Part shown: positions 34,793 through 42,973 of the stretch, piece after piece
Position numbering within the stretch: the stretch's first letter is position 1
How the letters are laid out: every line of letters starts with the position of its first letter
Source: JBBIQV01 sp964555285
Lineage (GTDB): Bacteria; Nitrospirota; Nitrospiria; Nitrospirales; Nitrospiraceae
DNA length: 64,000 nucleotides
NCBI GenBank assembly: GCA_964555285.1
Contig: CAZKRM010000001.1
Coordinates: 186,001-250,000, forward strand
Reading direction: 5' to 3'
Notes under the pieces: model-generated
Told to the model about the DNA's origin: nothing
Database searches by the model: none
What the model saw: the letters and a program-made list of their open reading frames with translations, nothing else
Made by a program: the position numbers and the translations under genes

Positions 34793-35613
34793 TTTTGACC
34801 GATATAGATAACCACGAAATGACCTATCAGAGGTAGTTCAGGATACTTCCTCGTATGGATCACATCAATCACCTTAAACCCATTTCTCTGAAGGCATGCT
34901 TTCAGGCTGTGGGTCGTATACTTGTTCTGGATTGGTTGCTTGACAAATTCCTGCTGTGCCCGCCCGCTTCCAGATGTCAGTTTGGTTCCTAACCAACGGG
35001 CAAATCGAATGGGTCTAGGCCTGGGGAAAAAATACTGTGACAATTTAATGGCGAATCGCTCCCAAAATGTAAGGTCGACATGGATCAAACCAACATAATG
35101 GCCACCCGGCTTTAAAACCCTCCTTATTTCCTGCAAAGCTTGCTTCTCGTCCAGGAAATGCTCCATAACCCCAACACTTACAATCAGGTCGAAATATTCC
35201 GCAGCAAAGGGAAGCCCCTCAGCCAAGGCAACGCTGAATTGAGCCTGGGTTTTGGTGCGGGCTACCTTGATGGCTTCCGTAGAGAGGTCGATAGCGAATT
35301 TCTCACCCACCCTGACCGCCGCCAGCAGTACACCCTCACCACACCCGATTTCCAGGAAGCGCGCACTTTGAAACTGGCCTAGCAAAGACGAAAAATATTG
35401 GATGAACTCTTCCGTATTTCTTCCCAGCTTTTCCCATACATTCGTGTTGTCACGATAGATCGAATCGTACGCAACCGCAATGTGCAGGGTGCCTCGGAAC
35501 TCAGGACGTTTTGACAACAACACGGGAATGCCGTCTATATTAGAAAATTCGGAGTGACACATCTTGCAGAAGAGGTTCTCGAGAGGTATCTTGCAATCTG
35601 GACAGACGTACAT
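34789..35613 (-). CDS. class I methyltransferase with N-terminal zinc finger
   Basis: The 274-residue protein starts with a Trm112-like zinc finger (CPDCKIPLENLFCKMC) and continues in a SAM-binding Rossmann domain: FLEIGCGEGVLLAAV, acidic strand 2 FAIDLS, and ISVGVMEHFLDEKQ. It is a small-molecule methyltransferase of the UbiE/type 11 style. The ATG at 35613 has AGGAGG five nt upstream; a GTG two codons earlier would overlap that site. Coupled by ATGA to the ATP-grasp gene, so the two probably act in one pathway. GC is low, down to about 42% in places. Confidence 0.8.
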   Translation of the reverse strand: MYVCPDCKIPLENLFCKMCHSEFSNIDGIPVLLSKRPEFRGTLHIAVAYDSIYRDNTNVWEKLGRNTEEFIQYFSSLLGQFQSARFLEIGCGEGVLLAAVRVGEKFAIDLSTEAIKVARTKTQAQFSVALAEGLPFAAEYFDLIVSVGVMEHFLDEKQALQEIRRVLKPGGHYVGLIHVDLTFWERFAIKLSQYFFPRPRPIRFARWLGTKLTSGSGRAQQEFVKQPIQNKYTTHSLKACLQRNGFKVIDVIHTRKYPELPLIGHFVVIYIGQK

Positions 35614-35762
35614 CCTCACCTCCTCACATCCTATTCAAAGCAGAGTCTACACGAGGGTCAGGGTACAAGAAAAGGAGTCTTTCTTCATGGAGCCCTTCGC
35701 CAACCGCGTGGCTCCAACGTACACACCCTCTCAAACAAACACTCTCAACTCCTTTGTTTCAC

Positions 35763-36704
35763 TTATCGTGTCCGCGTCGCCAGATCGAGCAACACTCCTT
35801 CGCGCAATCCGAGATCGCTCACGAGACAATCCTCGACTCCCAACTTCTCCATCACCGTTCGCAAAACGAGCGTCCCGGCGACGATCACGTCTTCGCGGCC
35901 TCGTTCGAGGCCCGGCAGCCCCTGACGTTGGACTTTGGTCCGACTGAGCAGCTCTCGCTCCAGATCGGAAACCGTCGAGAGCTTCAGACAGTAATTATGG
36001 ATGCGGGCGGGCTCATAGGCCGGAAGACGCTGGGCCATGGCGGCGAGGGATGTGATCGTTCCTGCAGTTCCAACGAAGGTCGCGCCTTGCAGATCACCGA
36101 TCTCTTTAACCACCTTGAATGTCTCCTGCCGAACGAAGGCGCGCGCTGAGTCCACTTCATCAGTCGTCGGTGGATCATGGTGAAGCAACCGCTCCGACAA
36201 CCGGACCACGCCCACCTTGATCGAGCGCACAATCGGAGGTCGGCCTGGCCGGTCCAGGATAAATTCCGTGCTGCCGCCGCCTATGTCGAGCGCCAGCATA
36301 TCGGCGACATCTGGCGGCAAACCCGAACGAATGCCCAGCATCGTCCGTCTGGCTTCCTCCTCACCGCTAATCAGTTCGACCTCGAACCCTGCTTCACGCT
36401 TCACCCGATCCAAAAACTCTTGCCGATTGGCTGCATCGCGCACTGCACTGGTAGCCACTGCCGTCGCAGCATCAACGTTGTGGGAGTCGATGATCTCTCG
36501 CCACTCACGCAACGTACTGAGCACCCGGTCCATCGCCTCAGGGCGAAGCACGCGATCCCGATCGACCCCCTGGCCCAGACGAAGAATACGACGCGCGGAA
36601 TGCAATTCCGTCAGCCCGCCGGAGTCCGTGATCCGCGCAATCAACAGCCGGCACGTCAAGGTGCCGATATCAATCCCGGCCAGCACGAGAGTCTTCTCGC
36701 TCAC
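35763..36704 (-). CDS. Ppx/GppA-family phosphatase
   Basis: The 313-residue protein is of the sugar-kinase/ASKHA fold family that hydrolyses polyphosphate or pppGpp: phosphate-1 motif AGIDIGTLTCRLLIA, RRILRLGQGVDRD, ATSAVRDAANRQEFLDRV, ISGEEEARR, LALDIGGGSTEFIL and FVGTAGTITSLAAM. It is the short form (about 310 residues) without the C-terminal HD domain of E. coli Ppx/GppA, as in Aquifex and many other phyla. The stop codon region of the upstream coiled-coil gene overlaps its start by 4 bp. Confidence 0.88.
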   Translation of the reverse strand: MSEKTLVLAGIDIGTLTCRLLIARITDSGGLTELHSARRILRLGQGVDRDRVLRPEAMDRVLSTLREWREIIDSHNVDAATAVATSAVRDAANRQEFLDRVKREAGFEVELISGEEEARRTMLGIRSGLPPDVADMLALDIGGGSTEFILDRPGRPPIVRSIKVGVVRLSERLLHHDPPTTDEVDSARAFVRQETFKVVKEIGDLQGATFVGTAGTITSLAAMAQRLPAYEPARIHNYCLKLSTVSDLERELLSRTKVQRQGLPGLERGREDVIVAGTLVLRTVMEKLGVEDCLVSDLGLREGVLLDLATRTR

Positions 36705-37024
36705 TGCTCGCTCCTGATCTCTGCCATCTCCCCCTCGATCTTCTTCCGCCGCTCACGGATTACCTGAACCTGCTTGGCCAGCCGTCCGATCTCCATGTCG
36801 TACAACACGCGCTCGGCCGGCTCGCCCCGATCGTGCAACTCGATGGCACGCTCGCCGATATCGCGATAGAGATCGTTCATCAGTTGATCCAGCTTCCGCA
36901 GCTCTAAGCGGAGCTTCAGCAGCTCGGTTTCTTCCAGCGCCCGGTTCGCGGCCTGCGCCGTCCCGTGACGCAACGTCGCCCACCCCGCCTTCAGATCATG
37001 CGTCAGTCGCTGTAACAGCCCCAT
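36701..37024 (-). CDS. small coiled-coil protein
   Basis: A 107-residue cytoplasmic protein that is almost entirely helical and charged (LLKLRLELRKLDQLMNDLYR, then LAKQVQVIRERRKKIEGEM). No family recognised. Its last codons overlap the ppx start (ATGA), so it is co-translated with the phosphatase. It sits just beyond core-hairpin element C, which separates it from recG. Confidence 0.7.
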   Translation of the reverse strand: MGLLQRLTHDLKAGWATLRHGTAQAANRALEETELLKLRLELRKLDQLMNDLYRDIGERAIELHDRGEPAERVLYDMEIGRLAKQVQVIRERRKKIEGEMAEIRSEQ

Positions 37025-37060
37025 TTCATCCCTTTCATCCCTTCATCACCTTGCTTTTTC

Positions 37061-37153
37061 GGAGGGGGCTGGGGCGAGCCCTATTGCGCGCGTCGAGGGA
37101 GCGCTTTCTGAAGCGCGGCCTCCGCGAGCACCGGGCTCGCCCCAGCCCCCTCC
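37061..37153 (-). repeat. core-hairpin element C, after recG
   Basis: Arms 37061-37081 and 37133-37153 are perfectly complementary over 21 bp (GGAGGGGGCTGGGGCGAGCCC region). The core on the plus strand is TTGCGCGCGTCGAGGGAGCG, CTTTCTGAAGCGC and GGCCTCCGCGAGCAC: inner helix GCGCTT/AAGCGC, mid helix GAGG/CCTC, and CGCG/CGCG. Its last base is the first base of the recG stop codon. Confidence 0.85.
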
Positions 37154-39720
37154 TAGCTTACCGCCCCCAGCTCCAGTTTCGTCCGCCACCGTCGCAGCAC
37201 GGCAGCCCGCAACGCCTGATGCTGCGGCGCAGACAGCGACGGGTCTCGCTTGAGCAGCGCGAAGGCCTCCTGCCTCGCTTGCTGCAACAAGTCTGCGTCG
37301 CGAATCAAATTGGCCGCCCGGAATTCCGGCATGCCCCACTGGCGGAACCCAAAAAATTCTCCAGGCCCTCTGATCTGAAGGTCGGCTTCCGCAATCACGA
37401 AGCCGTCGGTCGATTTGACCAACGCCTCCAGCCGTTGCTTTGCCGACGACGCCGGAGCAGGCGCGGCGGCATCTTCGCTCACCCGCCGCGTGGCTGTCCC
37501 ACCGGTCCGTGACGAAAGGAGGAGGCAATAGGACTGATGTGCGCCTCGCCCGACTCGCCCGCGCAACTGGTGCAACTGCGCAAGCCCGAACCGCTCTGCA
37601 TGCTCCACGACCATGACGGTCGCGTTCGGCACATCCACCCCCACTTCGACGATCGTCGTCGCCACAAGCACGTTGATCTCGCCTGCCTTGAACGAGGCCA
37701 TCGTCCGCTCCTTTTCCTCCGCGCGCAGGCGCCCGTGAAGGAGCCCCACTGAGACGTTCTTGAATTCCTCTTGCTGGAGACGTTCCGCCGCTTGAATCGC
37801 CGCCTGAAGATCGGTCTTCTCGGACTCCTCCACGAGCGGATACACGATGTAGGCCTGGCGTCCGGCTTCCAGGTGATCCTGCACGACTTGATAGGCCCGG
37901 CGCCGTTGGGACTCAGTAAAGAGCAAGGTCCTCACTGGCTTCCGGCCAGGAGGAAGCGCATCGATGACCGACACATCGAGGTCGCCATACACCGTCATGG
38001 CCAGCGTTCTGGGAATCGGCGTGGCCGTGAGCACCAGCACATCGGGATGGTAGCCCTTGTCGATCAGGGTCTTCCGCTGCATCACCCCGAACCGATGCTG
38101 CTCATCGATCACCGCCAGCCCGAGCTTCGCGAACGTGACGCCCTTCTGAATGAGAGCGTGCGTGCCAATCACCACCTGGGTCTGACCGGTTTCAATTCGG
38201 GCCAGCGCCGCAGCCCGCTGCTTGGCTCGTCCGTTGCTCGTCAGCACCGCCACCGATACCCCTAATGGTTCGAGGACGCTCCGCAGGGTAGAGCCATGCT
38301 GCTCCGCCAAAATCTCCGTCGGCACCATGAGCGCGGCCTGATACCCGGAGTCGCAGGCCATCACCATCGCATGGAGCGCAACGACCGTCTTGCCGCATCC
38401 CACATCGCCCTGGATGAGGCGATTCATCGGCCTGGGGCCGGCCATATCCTGCCGGATTTCGCTCCACGCTCGTTCTTGCGCAGCGGTCAGTTTGAACGGT
38501 AAGGCCTTCCCCAATCGCGCCAACAACGGCGTGGCGGGATTGAATTGAATCCCCTTCACCTCACACTTGACCGCTCGCTGGCGACTCGCCAGGGCCACTT
38601 GCAAGAGAAACAGCTCTTCAAACGCCAACCGCCGGTGGGCGGGAGTCATGCCCCGATCCAGCGCAGCGAGGTCGGTCCCGGCGACCGGGAAATGCGCCTC
38701 AGCCACCGCCTGCCGAATGGGCGGCATGCGATACTTTGCGCGCACCTGGACCGGTAGCACTTCTTCCAGGCCGGCGAGATACTCATCGAGCAGGTCTTTC
38801 ACGAGCACGCGCATCTGGCGCGAGGACCACCCTTTTGTCTCATGGTAGATCGGCACGATACGCCCCACATGCAGGGTGCTGTCCGTCTCCTCCCCCAGCA
38901 GTTCGTACTGGCTGACATCCATCCGAAGATCGATCCAGCCGCCTCGGCCGGCCATCACACGCCCGGCCAACATGACGCGGGCACCGACGGCCAGCACCTG
39001 CTCAAGGTAGGGCTGATTGAAGAACACCGCCTGGATGCGTCCCGTCCTGTCTTGCACCATCACTTCGAGCACACTCAGCCGCTTATATCGCGCGCTTCGA
39101 AGCCGGCTGGTCACCACGACGCCGCAGACGGTCGCCTCCGCGCCAGGAACCACACGAGCGATGGGGGTGATGACCGACCGGTCCTCATAACGCCAGGGCA
39201 GACACCAGAAGGCATCCTCAACGGTGTGAACGCCCAGCCGTTCCAGCAAGGCCGCCCGTTTAGGACCGACTCGCTTGGCATACCGGATCGCGAGCGCCTT
39301 CACATCCTGCGGAAGGTGTTGGTCGCCCGACGAGACAGGTACCGGTCGGCCAGGCTTGGCCTGGCTCCGCATCGGCGGGGCTGCCGTCTGACCCGTCTTC
39401 AGATCGGTGAGGATCGTGCGCGCCTGTTCGAGCCGGCGGATCTGCTCGACCGGAGATACGCCGACGTGAAAGTCGACGAACAACTGGTGGAGCGCGAGCA
39501 GATGACTTTCGACACCTGCGGCATACACCTGTGCGGCCAGCGCATCGACGATTTGAGCTGCGACAAACGGGCCGAGGTTCTTGATCGACGAGAGATGCGC
39601 GCCGTGATCCCGCGTGGCAAAGTCGATCGGGCGCTCAACGCGCTGCAGGAGATCGTGCAGCGGCCGCACGGGAACCGACGTCGCTGGATCTGTCGCACGT
39701 GGCGTGAATCGGGCAGTCAT
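37153..39720 (-). CDS. recG: ATP-dependent DNA helicase RecG
   Basis: Branch-migration helicase that regresses stalled forks. The 855-residue protein has an N-terminal extension of about 150 residues, a wedge/OB domain (about 215-310), then a superfamily 2 helicase with Walker A QGDVGCGKTVVALHA, DEQHRFG, TATPIPRTLAMT, HGRLRAEEKE and the RecG/Mfd signature LHQLRGRVGRGAHQSYC. E. coli RecG is 693 residues, so the extension is notable, although longer RecG proteins are known in other phyla. The start is uncertain: ATG at 39720 or 39762, neither with a clear ribosome binding site. Confidence 0.93.
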   Translation of the reverse strand: MTARFTPRATDPATSVPVRPLHDLLQRVERPIDFATRDHGAHLSSIKNLGPFVAAQIVDALAAQVYAAGVESHLLALHQLFVDFHVGVSPVEQIRRLEQARTILTDLKTGQTAAPPMRSQAKPGRPVPVSSGDQHLPQDVKALAIRYAKRVGPKRAALLERLGVHTVEDAFWCLPWRYEDRSVITPIARVVPGAEATVCGVVVTSRLRSARYKRLSVLEVMVQDRTGRIQAVFFNQPYLEQVLAVGARVMLAGRVMAGRGGWIDLRMDVSQYELLGEETDSTLHVGRIVPIYHETKGWSSRQMRVLVKDLLDEYLAGLEEVLPVQVRAKYRMPPIRQAVAEAHFPVAGTDLAALDRGMTPAHRRLAFEELFLLQVALASRQRAVKCEVKGIQFNPATPLLARLGKALPFKLTAAQERAWSEIRQDMAGPRPMNRLIQGDVGCGKTVVALHAMVMACDSGYQAALMVPTEILAEQHGSTLRSVLEPLGVSVAVLTSNGRAKQRAAALARIETGQTQVVIGTHALIQKGVTFAKLGLAVIDEQHRFGVMQRKTLIDKGYHPDVLVLTATPIPRTLAMTVYGDLDVSVIDALPPGRKPVRTLLFTESQRRRAYQVVQDHLEAGRQAYIVYPLVEESEKTDLQAAIQAAERLQQEEFKNVSVGLLHGRLRAEEKERTMASFKAGEINVLVATTIVEVGVDVPNATVMVVEHAERFGLAQLHQLRGRVGRGAHQSYCLLLSSRTGGTATRRVSEDAAAPAPASSAKQRLEALVKSTDGFVIAEADLQIRGPGEFFGFRQWGMPEFRAANLIRDADLLQQARQEAFALLKRDPSLSAPQHQALRAAVLRRWRTKLELGAVS

Positions 39721-39943
39721 GAGAAGGTCGTGGGGAGAATGGCGCGCAGCGACCTGCGCCATCGTCGCGTCGAGCCTGTATCGCCGCGCATCGTAGCACA
39801 GGCCTCGCCCCCTCACAATGACGCGCAGGGAGCCCGATCCAGGACGTTCACACGTCCCGTTTGCAGCGCCCTCTACAATCCATCCATTGTTTTGACGCGA
39901 CTGTCTAGGGTGTTACACTTCACGATGAACACGGGAGCGTCCG

Positions 39944-41428
39944 ATGTATCGCAAGAACATCTCCCCTATCCTGAGCTACATCGTTGCCGCTGTCGGCCTG
40001 TTCATCCTGTACCACGTGTGGGTGAAGCCTTCCTACTTTCCGCCGACGCCGCCTCCCCCGGTCACGACGATCTCAGCCGAGGAGGGGGCGCAGCCGACCG
40101 CAGAGCAGCAACACGAAGAGGAACTGTACGCGCGGGAGTCGAAACGCCCACGCGTCATCGATCCGAGCCGGGTGCCGGAGTCCCCGTACGTGGCGAAGCT
40201 GGACGGTATCCGCGACGAGTTGGAGAAAGGCAACGCCGCCGAAGCCGAATCGAGGCTGTCCGACCTGCCGTCCTCACTGCTCGCCGAGCCGCCGGTCAGG
40301 CGGTTTGTGGCCGTCCTCTGGAACAACCTGGGCATCCTTCAAGAACAATCGGGCGGCACGGCGGTATCGGTCAAGACCTTCAAGCAAGCGGTCTCGCTCG
40401 ATTCGACAAACCCCATCGCGCACTTGAACCTGGCGCACGCCTATTGGGAACTTCGTGATCCGGGGTTGACGGAGGAGTTTCTGCAACACGTGATTCAGCT
40501 CGCGCCGACCGAAGCCTTCCCCCACCTGGCCATGGCCGACTTGTTACAGGAACAGGATCGCCTCGCTGAAGCCGCCCAGCACCTCGATCGAGCAGCCGAC
40601 CGCGCCCGGCAAGACCCCGACGTGCGTTCCTATCTCCAGGCTGTGTCGGCCAAGGTCCGGCGTACGGAACAGGCTGAGCAACAACTCACGTCGCGTGGCA
40701 GCGCACATTTCACCGTAAAGTTCGACGGCGGGGAAGATCAGGCGACCTGGACCGGCGTGCTGGACATTCTGGAGGAGGCGTATCGAGACATCGGGCAAAA
40801 GTTCGGGCATTTCCCCGGCAAGCCGGTCATCGTGGTCCTGCACACCAGGGATCACTTTCAGAACGCAACGGGAAGCCCGATCTGGGCGGATGGCCTCTTC
40901 GATCCCGTGCTGGGCCGGATTCAGGTGCCGACGCAGGGGGCGTTGACGGACCAGACCTGGCTGACCCGCGTCCTGCGCCATGAGTACGTCCATGCCCTGC
41001 TGCATGACCAACTCGGCATGGGGGCCGGATCGGTTCCCACCTGGCTCAATGAAGGTCTGGCGATGCAGTTAGCGGGGGATTCCTGGGCGGACCTCGACCA
41101 GCCGATGCACGGAGATATCGCACTGGTTCCGCTCGCGGTGCTGGAAGGGGAATGGGGCGGCCTCTCAAGCGGAGCCGCAACCGTCGCCTACCTCGAAGCG
41201 AATTCCGCGACCCACTACCTCATCGACCGGTTCGGCATGCACCGGGTAAAAGAGTTGCTGACCCTGTTGAAATCGAGACACACCATGCCGGCGGCAATGC
41301 AGGCCACGCTCTCCCTGACCTACGAGCAGTTCGAACGACGATGGGTGGACGATCTCAATGCGAGGTTGAAGTCTGGGAAGAGAGTCTCACCGAAACGGGC
41401 GATACCGGATCAATTCGCGGCTGGTTGA
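39944..41428 (+). CDS. membrane-anchored TPR protein with peptidase-MA domain
   Basis: The 494-residue protein has one N-terminal membrane helix (ISPILSYIVAAVGLFILYHV), a Pro-rich linker, TPR repeats (about 105-230: NNLGILQEQ, NLAHAYWELRD, ADLLQEQDRLAEAAQHLDRA) and a gluzincin-type metallopeptidase domain with HExxH (LRHEYVHALLHDQ) and the downstream glutamate in TWLNEGLAM. Both zinc-binding elements are present, so it should be an active periplasmic peptidase. Its 3' end overlaps the convergent gene at 41387 by 42 bp. Confidence 0.8.
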   Translation: MYRKNISPILSYIVAAVGLFILYHVWVKPSYFPPTPPPPVTTISAEEGAQPTAEQQHEEELYARESKRPRVIDPSRVPESPYVAKLDGIRDELEKGNAAEAESRLSDLPSSLLAEPPVRRFVAVLWNNLGILQEQSGGTAVSVKTFKQAVSLDSTNPIAHLNLAHAYWELRDPGLTEEFLQHVIQLAPTEAFPHLAMADLLQEQDRLAEAAQHLDRAADRARQDPDVRSYLQAVSAKVRRTEQAEQQLTSRGSAHFTVKFDGGEDQATWTGVLDILEEAYRDIGQKFGHFPGKPVIVVLHTRDHFQNATGSPIWADGLFDPVLGRIQVPTQGALTDQTWLTRVLRHEYVHALLHDQLGMGAGSVPTWLNEGLAMQLAGDSWADLDQPMHGDIALVPLAVLEGEWGGLSSGAATVAYLEANSATHYLIDRFGMHRVKELLTLLKSRHTMPAAMQATLSLTYEQFERRWVDDLNARLKSGKRVSPKRAIPDQFAAG

Positions 41429-42292
41429 ATTCTCTTCCTGGCGAGACCACAACGGAATGAAGCCGGCATGTTCATCTTCCTGCTGAACGCTCTTCCCCAC
41501 TTCTCGTAGCGGATCGAACGCATCCTGCCACAACAGTTCTTCATCCGTTCCGTTATACGCACGAATCATGAAGTCGAAGGCGTGGCGTAGGCCCGGCATC
41601 GGAGCCACCGTCTCCGTGCGCTCATCGGTAATCCGCTCGATACGCGCGATACCGCGTCCCTCCGCCGCAAACTGATCTTGCCAGATAAGCGCCCCGGACT
41701 GAGGATCGCGCGCGCGTACGAGAAAGAAGTGGTGCACGGATGACGGCTCCGGATTCGAGACCCGCGTGACCGTTGCGCGGGGCCGAGCCACCGTCGCCAC
41801 GGGACTCGCATTCCCCTCTTTCCCTACGGGATTCAGATTCAGCTGCCCTTCCCACAAAAACTTGCCGGTTACGGCATCGTACACACGAATCCGAAAGTGG
41901 GAGAGGCCGTCGGAGCCCACGCCGATGCCACCGGCAAAGATGCGTTCCCGTGCCGATGACGACGTCGGCGTTCCTTCCTCGCGCACATCGAGATCGTAGG
42001 AGTCTTCGGTGAGCACCACTCCGGTGTTCGGATCGTAGGTCTTGATCAGAATGGTCGACGTCCCTGCCGCCTCAAAGCCAAAGCCGGCCGCCACGACCGG
42101 CGGCGTGCCGCTTGCCGTCAGCTTGGCGAACTCGTGCGTGCTCATGAAGCCGGATTGCCCGAGGAGATCGTAGCCGGCTCCAAATGCGACACCCGTTGTG
42201 AGTAGGGAGCCGAGGCCGACCGCGATTCCCCACCGACACCGGTCCGCTCGTCGGACCCCTCTCAGCGTCAACATCCATTGCCTGAGTCCCAT
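41387..42292 (-). CDS. exported hypothetical protein, 301 aa
   Basis: The ATG at 42292 has GGAGGAG seven nt upstream. The product starts with a basic region and a signal-like helix (WGIAVGLGSLLTTGVAFGAG). The rest consists of repeated beta segments of one pattern: IRVYDAVTGKFLWEGQLNL, VRARDPQSGALIWQDQFAA and IRAYNGTDEELLWQDAFDP, each about 60-80 residues apart, reminiscent of WD/PQQ-like beta-propeller blades but too few for a full propeller. No family name. It converges on and overlaps the peptidase gene. Confidence 0.7.
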   Translation of the reverse strand: MGLRQWMLTLRGVRRADRCRWGIAVGLGSLLTTGVAFGAGYDLLGQSGFMSTHEFAKLTASGTPPVVAAGFGFEAAGTSTILIKTYDPNTGVVLTEDSYDLDVREEGTPTSSSARERIFAGGIGVGSDGLSHFRIRVYDAVTGKFLWEGQLNLNPVGKEGNASPVATVARPRATVTRVSNPEPSSVHHFFLVRARDPQSGALIWQDQFAAEGRGIARIERITDERTETVAPMPGLRHAFDFMIRAYNGTDEELLWQDAFDPLREVGKSVQQEDEHAGFIPLWSRQEENSTSRELIRYRPFR

Positions 42293-42330
42293 ACAGCTCC
42301 TCCTGTTGTGTGTCATTCTGCATGGGAGCC

Positions 42331-42406
42331 GGTTCGGGGTAAATTCCACGGAGGTTCTGCCTCCCCCACCGAAAGGGGGGGGGCGGTTGCGTGACCGCCC
42401 CGAACC
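42331..42406 (-). promoter_or_regulatory. structured 5' leader with nested hairpins
   Basis: GGTTCGGGG (42331-42339) pairs with CCCCGAACC (42398-42406), enclosing a CCCCC/GGGGG hairpin (42363-42367 with 42375-42383 region) and GGGCGGT/ACCGCCC (42381-42387/42394-42400). It lies 40 bp upstream of the minus-strand gene start, inside its likely leader. I could not match it to a known riboswitch. Confidence 0.45.
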
Positions 42407-42559
42407 AGCGGTAGCGGTTCCTGGCGACCAGGCGATAGACGAGAATGGCGAAGGCGAGAACACATGGTCCGCCAGGCAATCTAGGCAGAAGAGGAAGAAA
42501 CGCCTCCAGGCCTCGATCGACGGTTGCCCGCTCGGTAAGAATGTCGCTATAGTCACCTC

Positions 42560-42973
42560 ATGCAGGTTCGCGTGCTCATCGGGATCTTGCTCGGACTGAT
42601 TGGACTGGCAGCCGCCACGCAACTCCTCGGCCTTCGTTCCACCACTGCCTCTCCGGCAGCCCACGTCATGTGGCAGGCGTTCCTATTCGGCATTCCCGGA
42701 CTGCTGGGCGGGTTTCTCCTCGCGCAGAAGCGCTGGGCCTTGATGGGAGCGGTGATTTACGGAACCGTGGGGTTGGCGTTGGATATCTCGACGCTGGTGC
42801 TGGATCTAAGAAGTTCGGATGGGCAGGTGCTGGTGCCGATACTCAACGGACTGAGCGGCCTCTTGAATTTCTTACTGATCGTGTTCGGCGGGCGAGGGTT
42901 TCTGGATTTGTCCCTGGACACGACGCCTCCAGTACACCACCGTCCCAATCCCCCGTCCCCTTCCGCATCTTGA
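42560..42973 (+). CDS. four-helix membrane protein, 137 aa
   Basis: The 137-residue protein has about four hydrophobic segments (VLIGILLGLIGLAAATQLLG, AFLFGIPGLLGGFLLAQ, MGAVIYGTVGLALDISTLVL, LNGLSGLLNFLLIVFGG) and a short polar tail. I do not recognise the family; it is an integral inner-membrane protein. The last 44 codons overlap the convergent methyltransferase gene. Confidence 0.65.
   Translation: MQVRVLIGILLGLIGLAAATQLLGLRSTTASPAAHVMWQAFLFGIPGLLGGFLLAQKRWALMGAVIYGTVGLALDISTLVLDLRSSDGQVLVPILNGLSGLLNFLLIVFGGRGFLDLSLDTTPPVHHRPNPPSPSAS

Noticed and set aside
38842..40458. A 538-codon plus-strand open frame
   Set aside because: Mostly antisense to recG and then overlapping the TPR-peptidase gene in another frame; no motifs.
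42331..42406. c-di-GMP (GEMM) or cobalamin riboswitch
   Set aside because: Only a GGTCACGCA-like start resembles GEMM on the minus strand; the conserved downstream parts are missing.
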